A stretch of DNA of 64,000 bases from an uncultured Lachnospiraceae bacterium (GTDB taxonomy: Bacteria > Bacillota > Clostridia > Lachnospirales > Lachnospiraceae), in assembly GCA_910576535.1 (NCBI GenBank), contig CAJTKK010000001.1:186001-250000 (forward strand). The letters run 5' to 3'. Below are positions 52,314 through 60,717 of this stretch, in pieces. The notes under the pieces were generated by a model. That model was not told the DNA's origin. It searched no databases and was given only the letters and a program-made list of their open reading frames with translations. The first letter of the stretch is position 1; the number at the start of each line of letters is the position of its first letter. The position numbers and the translations under genes are program-made.

Positions 52314-52432
52314 TCCTATGTTCTTGCCTATTTTCACAATAATCCTATTCTTCTCAAACCATTAAAATAAAAATATTTTGATTTCTACAAAATTCTCTTA
52401 CTGTCAAAATCTTTACCGTATACCTAATCGCT

Positions 52433-52708
52433 TTAATAGCTCATACAATCTTTCGCACCTTGTACATAAAGATAAAGACAATCATGATCCGCCGCAAGTG
52501 CAGACGTTTCTATATATTCCATAACCGTCTTTTTTACATCCTCTGGCAATTTATCCAGTTTTTCTGTACCTTTATACTCAATTCCTGAACAGGTGTGGCC
52601 TACGAAGTCGGCAAACAAATGCTTAGTGTGCCTAAAAATACCAAGAATAAAGAAAATTTCTATTTTCTTTGGAAATTGCAAGAGAAATGAGGTTGAACCC
52701 CTACCCAA
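52433..52708 (-). CDS. Unrecognised short ORF, probably a C-terminal gene fragment
   Basis: 91 codons. The second half (IEYKGTEKLDKLPEDVKKTV, AADHDCLYLYVQGAKDCMS) reads like real protein with regular charge patterning; the first 35 residues are hydrophobic and low-quality and may be spurious. I do not recognise a family. Surrounded by fragments of other genes, so it may be the tail of a deleted gene. Confidence 0.35.
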   Translation of the reverse strand: MGRGSTSFLLQFPKKIEIFFILGIFRHTKHLFADFVGHTCSGIEYKGTEKLDKLPEDVKKTVMEYIETSALAADHDCLYLYVQGAKDCMSY

Positions 52709-52773
52709 TCTGAATAAGTTTATGAGACTTGGCAGATTGGGCGGAGCGTTTTATATCTCAAATCTTTACAACA

Positions 52774-52894
52774 CAAGACTTTCAGACAGTCTTCATCAAA
52801 ACGCAAACTAAAGCGTGGAATTTCAAACAATTCAAATTCCAACTACAAATAATCCTATTTCCCAAATCTGAACCTGAGTATCTCACTGGGAAAT
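52774..52894. repeat. Short inverted repeats in a gene-free stretch
   Basis: In 52709-52960 I see no gene. It contains AAGACT/AGTCTT (about 52775-52793), GGAATTT/AAATTCC (about 52819-52842) and TTTCCCA/TGGGAAA (about 52859-52894), similar in style to the leader hairpins of the island. Confidence 0.45.
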
Positions 52895-52960
52895 CCTCTA
52901 AACAGAACAAGCGATTACTTTAGGAAGGAACTGAGGTTCACGCCCCTTGATAGAATTGAG

Positions 52961-53182
52961 TCAGAGTTTCCCGCTCTTCGGAATCATTCCCCTGACTGAT
53001 TCTGCCGCAAAGACAAAGTACACCAAGCAGAAATTTTTCAAACAGTGAATGGGAAATATCATATTCCCTGCAGATATCACATCTTCTCCTGCCGGAACAA
53101 TATCAGTCCACCAATTGCTGCTTAGCTGCTTAAATTCATCCGGGTATTTGGGGGATTTTCTTCGCTGTTTTGCCTCGGTCAT
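52961..53182 (-). pseudogene. IS3-type transposase OrfA remnant
   Basis: The frame starts MTEAKQRRKSPKYPDEFK, as many IS3-family OrfA proteins do, then shifts: the continuation KQQLVD, CSGRRRCDICREYDISHSLF is in another frame. A stop and a frameshift show that it is inactive. No OrfB or terminal repeats were found nearby. Confidence 0.6.
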
Positions 53183-53241
53183 ATTGTTTACTCCTTCGCT
53201 TATTCATTTTATACTATATGACCTTAAAAAATCTGTCCAGT

Positions 53242-54030
53242 TTACTGCAGCCTATCCAAAAGATTAAGTCTTTTCGGGCATGGCACAAGTTCATCGGCGT
53301 GACCGTACACTTGCAGAAATGGAGCATTGCGGTAGTCCTGACCTTTTGTTATCAGGTAATCCTCTTGCGAGATACTATTTTTATCAATGAAGTAACGCAC
53401 GCAGTCGGCAATCTCACTGGCAAGACGTTCCCATTCGCTAACGCTCAAACTGTTTGCGGGGGCAGAGGGATTTATCCTTGCACGATATAGGATTTCATCG
53501 GAATAGATATTGCCTATTCCAGCAATCACGCTTTGGTCGGGCAGGCGCTCTTTGATTACTTTTTTCCGTTTCTCTAATCGGGATTGTAGATATTCGGCGT
53601 TGCATTCGGCAGACAGTGGCTCTAATCCCAACTTTTCAATACCGCTGTATGTATCTTTTTTATCATTTCGTATCAGACAAAACCGCCCGAAACGACGAAC
53701 ATCAGAAAAGCGCAGTTCCATTCCATTACTTCATTGCATAATGATATGTGTATGCTTTTCCAGTTGATAATCGGACGGAGTAACAAGTAAACAACCTGTC
53801 ATTCGCAAGTGCAGAATTATCTTGTTTTTATTGCCCAAATGGATAATCAAAAATTTTCCTCTGCGTGCCATAGAAAAGATTGCCTGTCCTGTCACATCTT
53901 CACAAAATTCATCTGCCATCGGATGTACAATGACCTCTGGGCGGTTAATAAGCACATTTTCAATCGTAAGCCCTTGTATTTGTGGTTCAACTACACTTTT
54001 GATTGTTTCTATTTCCGGTAATTCAGGCAT
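53242..54030 (-). pseudogene. mutM: Formamidopyrimidine-DNA glycosylase, nonsense-mutated and truncated
   Basis: The N-terminal part starts MPELPEIETIKSVVEPQ, with the catalytic Pro2 and Glu3, at 54030. An in-frame TGA at 53733-53731 interrupts it where homologues have Leu (HIIMQ-stop-SNGMELRFSDVRRFG); the reading frame is otherwise continuous, so it is one nonsense change (TTA to TGA would suffice). The C-terminal half keeps the helix-two-turn-helix (GIGNIYSDEILYRARINP). The zinc finger is lost after VYGHADELVPCPK. The start overlaps the radical SAM stop by 8 bases. Confidence 0.85.
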
Positions 54031-54919
54031 TACTCTCACCACCGTTTCGTGCTGACTTTTTAATTTCGCTGTGATAAAAATAATTGATAATCACAGGCGG
54101 CGCAAAAAAAGGTCTGCTCATACTATCGTCATTTGTCACATAATCAAGTCCGATTTCAGCAGCATACTCCTGTAATTCTGCGTCAAGATTTTCCCAATAG
54201 CTACGGTCACCCCGGTTATAAATCTCTTGGTAGAGGGGCAGCAAATTGGGATATTTCTCGGCAATATAATCCATGATAACCGCCTTATAACTGCCACGAA
54301 GATTGAGATTTTCCAGCCAAATCAAATTACAGTATTCTTTTGCCTGTCCAATAATCGCTTTTACATCAGTAATCATCGGGAAAATAGGCGAGATAAAACA
54401 AGTGGTACGGACACCGGCTTTGTGAAACGCTTTCATAGCAGCAAAACGACGTTCTATAGACACCGCCTTATCCATATCATCTTTGAAAGTTTCATCAAGT
54501 GTATTGATTGACCATGATACACGAACGTCGGGAAAAGCCTTTATCAAATCTAAATCACGCATAATCAAATCTGATTTTGTCGCGATAGAGAGTTTTGCTC
54601 CGCTGCCTTTAAGCTCGTCCAACAAAGTTCTTGTGCGCCCATAGACTTCTTCCTGCGGATTATATGGGTCTGTAACAGAGCCGATAAACAATTCCTTGCC
54701 CGCATACTTTTTCGGGTTTTTCATTTTATCCCAATGCTTTACGTCAAGAAACTCGCCCCACGGTTCGGGATGGTTTGTAAAGCGTTTCATAAAAGAAGCA
54801 TAACAGTATTTGCAAGCGTGAGTACAACCCACATAGGGGTTGACCGCATACTCACAGACGGGTAAATTTGATTTTGATATAATGCTTTTTGCCGTAATTT
54901 CTTTTATAATCATTTCCAT
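54023..54919 (-). CDS. SPL-like radical SAM protein
   Basis: 298 residues. The radical SAM cluster motif is GCTHACKYCYASF (Cys-x3-Cys-x2-Cys) near residue 32, preceded by PVCEYAVNPYVGC. FIGSVTDPYNPQEEV and VSWSINTLDET are conserved in the spore photoproduct lyase-like / Rv2578c branch of DNA-repair-associated radical SAM enzymes. The ends overlap both neighbours (10 bases with the nitroreductase, 8 with mutM), so the four genes form one translationally coupled operon. Function of this branch is not established; coupling to mutM suggests nucleic-acid repair. Confidence 0.9.
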   Translation of the reverse strand: MEMIIKEITAKSIISKSNLPVCEYAVNPYVGCTHACKYCYASFMKRFTNHPEPWGEFLDVKHWDKMKNPKKYAGKELFIGSVTDPYNPQEEVYGRTRTLLDELKGSGAKLSIATKSDLIMRDLDLIKAFPDVRVSWSINTLDETFKDDMDKAVSIERRFAAMKAFHKAGVRTTCFISPIFPMITDVKAIIGQAKEYCNLIWLENLNLRGSYKAVIMDYIAEKYPNLLPLYQEIYNRGDRSYWENLDAELQEYAAEIGLDYVTNDDSMSRPFFAPPVIINYFYHSEIKKSARNGGESNA

Positions 54920-55536
54920 CTCCCAAAGCGGATTTGTTTCTCTATATCCGGATTATATTGCTCTAATAGCGCTTCTTCGGGATTCGCGTAACCAATACCG
55001 ATAAACACGGGTATCATATAGGTCGGCGGCGCTTTCAGTTTTTTCTTAACAATATCGTGTTCTTTATTCAACGGTATACGCATGGAGCAGGATAGCCCTT
55101 CTGCTGTTGCCGCTAAAAAGATATTTTCTACCACACACCAAATAGTAGCAAAAGGATTTAATTTGGAAACATATTCGCCGTTCAATTCTTTTGACTTGAA
55201 TAATGGTATAATCACATACGGCGCTTCTTTCAGCATAGTATATTGTTTGGGCATAGCGTAACCGTACATTTTTTGCCCCAAAGTAATTGGGTAAGGTCTG
55301 GGCATATTCAGATACCTGTCGGCATTAAATTTATCTGCAATCGCTTTGGCTTCGGAAAAGGCATATTCTTTTTCTTCATCGGTTCTTAAAACGATAAACT
55401 GCCAATTACGATTATGATCCCAAGTGGGAGCCTTGTTTCCTGCTCCCAAAATTCTTTTAATGACCTCAAAATCAACCTCTGTATCTAAAAATTCCCGCGT
55501 CGTTTTCCTTTTGTTAATTGCTTCGTAAAGTTCCAT
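54910..55536 (-). CDS. Nitroreductase-family flavoprotein
   Basis: 208 residues. The N-terminus INKRKTTREFLDTEVDFEVI is the FMN-binding start of the family, APTWDHNRNWQFIVL the next FMN contact, and AEGLSCSMRIPLNKEHDIVK with YMIPVFIGIGYANPEE the C-terminal FMN segment. NAD(P)H-dependent FMN enzyme acting on nitro compounds, quinones or enones. Second gene of the MarR operon, 3 bp after the regulator. Confidence 0.92.
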   Translation of the reverse strand: MELYEAINKRKTTREFLDTEVDFEVIKRILGAGNKAPTWDHNRNWQFIVLRTDEEKEYAFSEAKAIADKFNADRYLNMPRPYPITLGQKMYGYAMPKQYTMLKEAPYVIIPLFKSKELNGEYVSKLNPFATIWCVVENIFLAATAEGLSCSMRIPLNKEHDIVKKKLKAPPTYMIPVFIGIGYANPEEALLEQYNPDIEKQIRFGRWK

Positions 55537-55539
55537 AAT

Positions 55540-56028
55540 TTAATTCTCCGTTTCCCGATGGATAAGCTCTGTCAGATTTTTTGTAAATGTCCGTGAGAGG
55601 TCAATTAATTGTTTTTGCTCCTCTTGTGTAAACATAGACATTGCCGTATCTTCCGCCCATGTGATGTGGCGGACAACTTTTTCACAATAAGCCTTTCCTG
55701 CTTCGGTTATCCGTACTAATTTCTCCCGTTTATTTTCTTTTCGCTCTTCAACCGTTACATATGCTTCGCTTAAAAGATTTCGTATAATCAGATTGACTGT
55801 CTGTTTAGACTGAAAGGTGCGCCCACAAATCTCCGTCTGTGTTACGCCGCCCCTGCCATAGAAATCGTTATAAAATAAAACATTAACTACTAATAGTGTC
55901 TTCATCAGCATTCCGTGACGTTTCGCGTACTCATCATACAATGCAAGCTGCTCATCCCGAAATTTGCAATACAGATATGCGTTTTTCTTAGTTTCCTTTG
56001 TTATACCATCCACCTCCCATAAAGTCAA
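55540..56028 (-). CDS. MarR-family transcriptional regulator
   Basis: About 160 residues with a winged helix (VTQTEICGRTFQSKQTVNLI and EERKENKREKLVRITEAGKA). Start is uncertain: the longest frame begins at TTG 56028, but a GGGAGG lies within its first codons (about 56019-56014), so initiation may be at the GTG at 56013 or slightly further in. It is transcribed from a strong promoter overlapping palindromic operators, which points to autorepression of the operon with the nitroreductase and radical SAM genes. Confidence 0.88.
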   Translation of the reverse strand: MTLWEVDGITKETKKNAYLYCKFRDEQLALYDEYAKRHGMLMKTLLVVNVLFYNDFYGRGGVTQTEICGRTFQSKQTVNLIIRNLLSEAYVTVEERKENKREKLVRITEAGKAYCEKVVRHITWAEDTAMSMFTQEEQKQLIDLSRTFTKNLTELIHRETEN

Positions 56029-56087
56029 TTACAGTATAGTCAATTTATTGACCATTTTAGTGTAGCCGATCTTATGCTGCTTGTCAA
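56024..56087 (-). promoter_or_regulatory. MarR promoter and operators
   Basis: Minus strand TTGACA (56087-56082), 17-bp spacer, TACACT (56064-56059). Around the start point lies GTCAAT-TT-ATTGAC (56039-56052), and a further GTCAAT half-site at 56024-56029, 15 bp from the first. This is a typical autorepressor arrangement. Confidence 0.75.
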
Positions 56088-56107
56088 GAACGCAAGTTGA
56101 TATTAAA

Positions 56108-56228
56108 CTACAAAGGCGACAGAATTTCTCTCTGCCGCCACGTTGCCTGCCTGTTGATGTCGGCAAGATAGATATTGAGCCTGCCGCTCGTATCTGCCAC
56201 CCAGTTCCTCAAATAATGATTTTGCCAT
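56108..56228 (-). pseudogene. TnpV transposon protein remnant
   Basis: From the ATG at 56228, with AGGAAA upstream, MAKSLFEELGGRYE matches the N-terminus of TnpV of clostridial transposons. A shift of frame then gives SGRLNIYLADINRQA, a segment that lies far downstream in TnpV. Most of the gene is deleted. It may mark the end of a former transposon covering the MarR operon. 56229-56367 shows nothing else. Confidence 0.65.
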
Positions 56229-56367
56229 TGTCTATTTCCTCCAAATAAGATATTCACTCCACATTATTGTGTCTGTTGTCTTAAAGACAATTTTTCATTT
56301 TCTCCTTATCCGGGTTCACTCATATATTGCAATCCTACCATATTTCCATCCCCCAAATGAATATTAA

Positions 56368-56396
56368 TTGAAAATAGGACGGAGAAATGTTATAAT
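56368..56396 (+). promoter_or_regulatory. Strong promoter of the DUF4214/beta-helix gene
   Basis: TTGAAA (56368-56373), 17-bp spacer, perfect TATAAT (56391-56396). It gives a leader of about 240 bases before the ATG at 56645. Confidence 0.75.
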
Positions 56397-56482
56397 ACTA
56401 TGAATTTGTTCGAGTAAAGTTTTCCTAATCTGCAGGACTATAGAGCATCAGCAGAAAGAAGGATTGGAAGGAGGGATTCGTT

Positions 56483-56584
56483 TTGAAGTCGGCCATATGT
56501 ACGTTTTTATCTATGGATCATTATGGCTTAACTTATCCGAAAATACAACCTGTTGTTTTTCAAATTTGCAGTCTTATTCTATAG
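56483..56584 (+). CDS. Possible 33-codon leader ORF
   Basis: A GGAGG (56470-56474) lies 8 bases before a TTG followed by 32 sense codons (KSAICTFLSMDHYGLTYPK ...) and a TAG at 56582-56584. The stop lies in the 3' arm of a 10-bp long-range stem (56435-56444 with 56578-56587). No homology is evident; translation is only a possibility. Confidence 0.3.
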   Translation: MKSAICTFLSMDHYGLTYPKIQPVVFQICSLIL

Positions 56585-56644
56585 TCCGAAGGTTTGTGAA
56601 AGTTTTATGCGGGATAGATTTTTATAGGAATGGAGGATGAGAGT

Positions 56645-58669
56645 ATGAAACAAAAAAGCGCTATATATTTAATAGTTGCTGCCCTGCTTTTTTCGTTGCC
56701 GGTGCCAGTATATGCATCGGAAACGGACAATGGAACCAATTATTTGACCGAAGACACGGAAACATCGGAAGGAAGCATAGAAGACACCATTACAGAAGGG
56801 GAAAAAGGGGGAGAAGATATCATATCGGAGGAAACTTTGCCGTTCAATACTGAGCATCTTGTGGAAGAGCCGCTTGAACCGGAAGACCAATCGCAGGATA
56901 AAATGGCAGAGGAATTTGTTCCTGCTGAACTTCAGGAGGAATCCATTCAGGAGGAACTCATTCAGGAGACAGATGCGAATTTTCTTTTTGACGATACAGT
57001 ATTGGAAGATGAGCCGCTGGTATCGGAAGGCGGAGTAACCGGCTTCGTATCCCGTATGTATACGGTGGTGCTTAATCGTCAGCCAGATAAGGCAGGACTT
57101 GACGACTGGGTAAATAGGCTGCAGACCGGAAGCGCAGATGGCGCTGCAGTCGCACAGGGGTTTATTACGAGTAAAGAATTTACAAAACGTAACCTGAGCG
57201 ATTCTAAATATTTGGATGTATTATACCGCACCTTCTTTGACAGGGATGCAGATGCGGAAGGACAAAAAACATGGATGGGCAAGCTGGACGCGGGAATGTC
57301 CAGGGAGTATGTGCTTCGGGGATTTGTAAATTCCCAGGAGTTTCAGGAACTCTGCGATTCATTTGGAATTAAAAGAGGAACAATGGAACTTGGAAATAAG
57401 AGAGACCAGAATGAAGGAATTACCATGTTTGTCAACCGTCTTTATGTAAAGGCACTGGGGCGGAAAGGTGAACCGGGAGGTATGGAAGATTGGACAGGAA
57501 GAATTCTTGACCATATTCTGAGCCCGGAAGATGTGGCAAAGAGTTTTATCTTTTCTGATGAATTTACGAATAAGAAGCTTAATAATACAGAATATGTAAA
57601 AGTTCTTTACCGTACATTCATGGACAGGGAATATGATCAGGCCGGCTTGGACGACTGGGTAGAAAAAATGGCAGGCGGAATGAACAGGGAAAAGGTACTG
57701 GAAGGCTTTTCAAGGTCTAAAGAATTTGCTAATCTGCTTTCACAATATGGTTTATCCCTGGGGCCTATAAGTGTCCTGGACTTTGGGGCTGTCCCCAATG
57801 ATGCAGGTGATGATACCGATGCATTCAACAAAGCATTTGAGCAAGAAGGAGTGGATTCCATCTATGTTCCTGCTGGTACTTATGTAATTGATGCAAAGAA
57901 AGGTATTATGCCCAAGAGCAATAAGAGTTTGGTTATGGATTCCGAAGCAATCCTGGACGTGGTTGGCAATTCCTCAGGTACCTATAATGTAATAAATATC
58001 AGAAATGTTCAAAATGTATCTATATCCGGCGGCCAGATCCGCGGAGAACGGGACAAGCATACCGGTTCGAGCGGGGAATCCGGGATGGGCATTGGTATTT
58101 ATGATGGTGTCAACATCACTATTTCAGGTGTAAGTATATCCGGTAACTGGGGGGATGGCATATACCTTGGAACGATGGATGACAAAGATGATATATATGG
58201 CTGCGATAATATAAAAATTGAGAACTGTAAAATTTTCAACAACAGAAGAAGCAATATTTCTATTGTAGACGCTGATAATGTTACCATCGACAGATGTACC
58301 ATTTCCGATGCAAAAGGTACGGCTCCTCAATGCGGCATTAATATTGAACCCAACAGAGACAGCAGCGGCAGGATTCCGGAAGATGCGATATGCAAGCATA
58401 TCAGGATTACCAATACAACAATTAACGTACTTGGGAAAAACGATTATTATGGGCAGTATTTTTGCTTTATGACGGCTTATTATCCTAACGATAAGTCCAT
58501 GCATACGGCAGATGATATGATTATTGATAATTGTACACTGAATGGGGATTGCGGTAATTATTCAGGAACAAATGTAACAATATCCAATACTGTGATTAGG
58601 GGAACCTTTTATGATTATCAGGGAACGAAATTAAACAATGTAAGTTATGAGGGTATATGGAGAGGTTAG
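56645..58669 (+). CDS. Secreted DUF4214 / pectate-lyase-like beta-helix protein
   Basis: 674 residues from the ATG at 56645 with GGAGG at 8 bases. A signal peptide ends near PVYASE, followed by a strongly acidic linker to about residue 125. Two DUF4214 blocks follow (about 135-245 and 258-370), each with the repeated FVxRxYxxxLxRxPDxxGxxxWxxxL pattern. A parallel beta-helix (about 380-670) starts SVLDFGAVPNDAGDDTDAFN, typical of pectate lyase-like/GH28-type folds. No transmembrane or LPXTG anchor is seen. It may act on polysaccharide; DUF4214 occurs in surface and exopolysaccharide-associated proteins. Own promoter and terminator make it a single-gene unit. Confidence 0.9.
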   Translation: MKQKSAIYLIVAALLFSLPVPVYASETDNGTNYLTEDTETSEGSIEDTITEGEKGGEDIISEETLPFNTEHLVEEPLEPEDQSQDKMAEEFVPAELQEESIQEELIQETDANFLFDDTVLEDEPLVSEGGVTGFVSRMYTVVLNRQPDKAGLDDWVNRLQTGSADGAAVAQGFITSKEFTKRNLSDSKYLDVLYRTFFDRDADAEGQKTWMGKLDAGMSREYVLRGFVNSQEFQELCDSFGIKRGTMELGNKRDQNEGITMFVNRLYVKALGRKGEPGGMEDWTGRILDHILSPEDVAKSFIFSDEFTNKKLNNTEYVKVLYRTFMDREYDQAGLDDWVEKMAGGMNREKVLEGFSRSKEFANLLSQYGLSLGPISVLDFGAVPNDAGDDTDAFNKAFEQEGVDSIYVPAGTYVIDAKKGIMPKSNKSLVMDSEAILDVVGNSSGTYNVINIRNVQNVSISGGQIRGERDKHTGSSGESGMGIGIYDGVNITISGVSISGNWGDGIYLGTMDDKDDIYGCDNIKIENCKIFNNRRSNISIVDADNVTIDRCTISDAKGTAPQCGINIEPNRDSSGRIPEDAICKHIRITNTTINVLGKNDYYGQYFCFMTAYYPNDKSMHTADDMIIDNCTLNGDCGNYSGTNVTISNTVIRGTFYDYQGTKLNNVSYEGIWRG

Positions 58670-58777
58670 AAACATCCATACCTTTCTGATAAGCATATTT
58701 TACGGCTGACAGAAAATAAAGAGCCAATAAAAGTTTGCTATGTGATAAACTGGGTTTATACTGATCAGTTGAGACGG

Positions 58778-58824
58778 ACTGTTGCAAAAGCAGATGATCC
58801 ATTTGCTTTTGCAACAGTTTTTTA
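58778..58824 (+). terminator. Strong terminator after the beta-helix gene
   Basis: ACTGTTGCAAAAGCA (58778-58792) pairs perfectly with TGCTTTTGCAACAGT (58804-58818), then TTTTT. Confidence 0.93.
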
Positions 58825-58862
58825 TCATCATTTTTTGATAAGAAGACTGGAACTGTAAAGTA

Positions 58863-59253
58863 ATGAAAGTTATTATGTATTATCATGCCCATAATAGAAG
58901 CGTCTGCATTGGAAATTCTGAAACGAATTACATATCTTTTGGGAATGGCAGTAAAAATCTTATTTTGCTGCCCGGATTAGGAGACGGACTATCTACTGTA
59001 AAAGGAATGGCAAAAGATCAGGCAGAAGCCATGACTGCTCTCTGTATTTCAAAAGCGGATATTTTGGGCATTTCTCAAGGCGGTATGATAGCGCAATATC
59101 TTGCGGTTGATAATCCCAGTTTTGTGGGTAAACTTATTCTGGCGGTAACAAGTGCAAAGCCAAATGAAATAATAGAAAAACAATTGGCGCTTGGATTGAT
59201 TGCCCGGGAAAATATAAGATTTGATTTTCCTTTGTGCCTCTGTGCAAATGCTC
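58863..59253 (+). pseudogene. Alpha/beta hydrolase, internally deleted and truncated
   Basis: The frame starts MKVIMYYHAHNRSVCIGN and contains NLILLPGLGDGLSTVKGMA and the nucleophile elbow LGISQGGMIAQYLA, then LILAVTSAKPNEII. Relative to relatives about 40-50 residues are missing between GMA and KDQAEAMTAL, and the C-terminal third with the catalytic His is absent. The frame reads on without a stop into the MATE gene, but that gene has its own promoter and ribosome site, so the fused frame is fortuitous. Confidence 0.75.
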
Positions 59254-59282
59254 TTGACTTCCCTGCACTCCTATGTTATCAT
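59254..59282 (+). promoter_or_regulatory. Promoter of the MATE gene
   Basis: TTGACT (59254-59259), 17-bp spacer, TATCAT (59277-59282). Predicted start near 59289, 72 bases before the MATE ATG. Confidence 0.72.
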
Positions 59283-59302
59283 TCAGTCAACGGTTTGGAA
59301 CG

Positions 59303-59341
59303 CTCCCGTACACAAAGGCTATTTGTGTACGGGAGTTTTTT
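59303..59341 (+). terminator. Intrinsic terminator in the MATE leader (attenuator)
   Basis: CTCCCGTACACAAA (59303-59316) pairs perfectly with TTTGTGTACGGGAG (59322-59335) over a 5-base loop and is followed by six T. It starts about 14 bases after the predicted transcription start and ends 20 bases before the MATE start codon. Confidence 0.85.
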
Positions 59342-59360
59342 CTGTGTTTGGGAGGAAACA

Positions 59361-60686
59361 ATGAAAAACAAAAGCATTTTCCACGATTTTATCAAGTATG
59401 TATCTTTGAATATTCTTGGGCAAGCCGCGTTTTCGTGCTATACGGTAGCGGACACTTTTTTTGTGTCTGCCAACTTGGGCGCGGATGGTATTACGGCCCT
59501 TAATTTGGCTTTCCCTATATTCTGCCTTATCAATGGCACGGGATTGATGATTGGCATGGGTGGCGGTACGAGATACTCCATTCTAAAAAGCCGTGGAGAT
59601 GATGAAAAAGCGGATAGGATCTTTACCTCCGCTATCTGTATGACAGCTTGCGCTGCATTGGTGTACATATTTTTTGGAGCATTTCTTTCTGGAGCAGCCA
59701 CAAAGATATTGGGTGCAGATAATACCGTGTTTGATATGACGAGTACCTATCTGAAAGTTATGCTGCTGTTTGCTCCTGCCTTTCTGTTCAATCACCTTTT
59801 CCAATGCTTTGTGAGAAACGATGGGAACCCCTCGCTTTCCATGGCTGCTATGATAGCGGGAAGTCTCTCCAATATTGTACTCGACTATATTTTTATTTTC
59901 CCACTCCGCATGGGGATATTTGGAGCGATTTTTGCTACCGGGCTAGCTCCCGTTATCAGCATGGCCGTCTTATCCTCTTATTTCATCCGGAAAAAGAACA
60001 GATTTCGTTTTATAAAATCTCTGCCAAAAGCAAGGAGCGTGTTTAAAATCCTGTCAAGCGGCGTACCTTCTTTCGTTACCGAAGTCACTTCGGGGGTTGT
60101 GATGCTTGTATTCAACTTCATTATCCTTGGATTAGAGGGAAATATTGGTGTAGCCGCTTTTGCAGTTATTACAGTCATCTCTCTTGTAGTTGTTGCTATC
60201 TACACAGGATTATCCCAGGGCATCCAACCAATCATCAGTCTGAACCACGGAGCCGGCAATCCATCCAATGTAAAAAGCATCTTAAAGTACGCTTTGATTA
60301 CGTTGCTTATTATATCAGGTGCAATCTATACTATTATATTTTTCGGTGCGTCACAGCTCGTATCTATTTTTAACAGCGAAAACAACCATGTTCTGCAAGC
60401 CCTGGCAGTTGCAGGTTTGAGACTGTATTTTTTGGCCTGCCCATTTATCGGATTTAACATTGTGACTGCCACTTACTTTGCATCAACGGAACAGCCTCGC
60501 CCGGCTCGAATCATTTCATTTTTAAGGGGATTTTTTGTGCTTATCCCTATGGCTTTCCTGCTTTCTGCACTTTTGAAAATAACCGGCGCATGGTGTGCCT
60601 ATCCATTGACAGAATTTATCGTTACCTGGGCTGGAGTGGTATTTTATATCTCATCAGTCAAACGCAATGTCCTGCCAAGGCGGTAA
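59361..60686 (+). CDS. MATE-family multidrug efflux transporter
   Basis: 441 residues from the ATG at 59361, with GGGAGGA 5 bases upstream; the longer open frame from 58863 belongs to a dead hydrolase. Twelve membrane helices are apparent. The N-terminal ILGQAAFSCYTVADTFFVSANLG and GISQ-like SQGIQPIISLNHGAGNP in the second half are MATE signatures. It exports cationic drugs or metabolites by Na+ or H+ antiport. Regulation by a promoter-proximal terminator is indicated. Convergent with ctp. Confidence 0.92.
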   Translation: MKNKSIFHDFIKYVSLNILGQAAFSCYTVADTFFVSANLGADGITALNLAFPIFCLINGTGLMIGMGGGTRYSILKSRGDDEKADRIFTSAICMTACAALVYIFFGAFLSGAATKILGADNTVFDMTSTYLKVMLLFAPAFLFNHLFQCFVRNDGNPSLSMAAMIAGSLSNIVLDYIFIFPLRMGIFGAIFATGLAPVISMAVLSSYFIRKKNRFRFIKSLPKARSVFKILSSGVPSFVTEVTSGVVMLVFNFIILGLEGNIGVAAFAVITVISLVVVAIYTGLSQGIQPIISLNHGAGNPSNVKSILKYALITLLIISGAIYTIIFFGASQLVSIFNSENNHVLQALAVAGLRLYFLACPFIGFNIVTATYFASTEQPRPARIISFLRGFFVLIPMAFLLSALLKITGAWCAYPLTEFIVTWAGVVFYISSVKRNVLPRR

Positions 60687-60717
60687 ATGGAATCGCCATA
60701 TCCTTTTAAATTAACAT

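Noticed and set aside
53731..53733. TGA in mutM read as selenocysteine or recoded codon
   Set aside because: Homologues have leucine here, no SECIS-like hairpin follows, and the 3' zinc finger is also lost, so a plain nonsense mutation is more likely.
56403..56644. c-di-GMP or other known riboswitch in the beta-helix leader
   Set aside because: None of the conserved core sequences of known classes was seen; only the long-range stem is notable.
58863..60686. A genuine hydrolase-MATE fusion protein
   Set aside because: The hydrolase lacks an internal block and its C-terminus, and a promoter, terminator and ribosome site separate the MATE gene.
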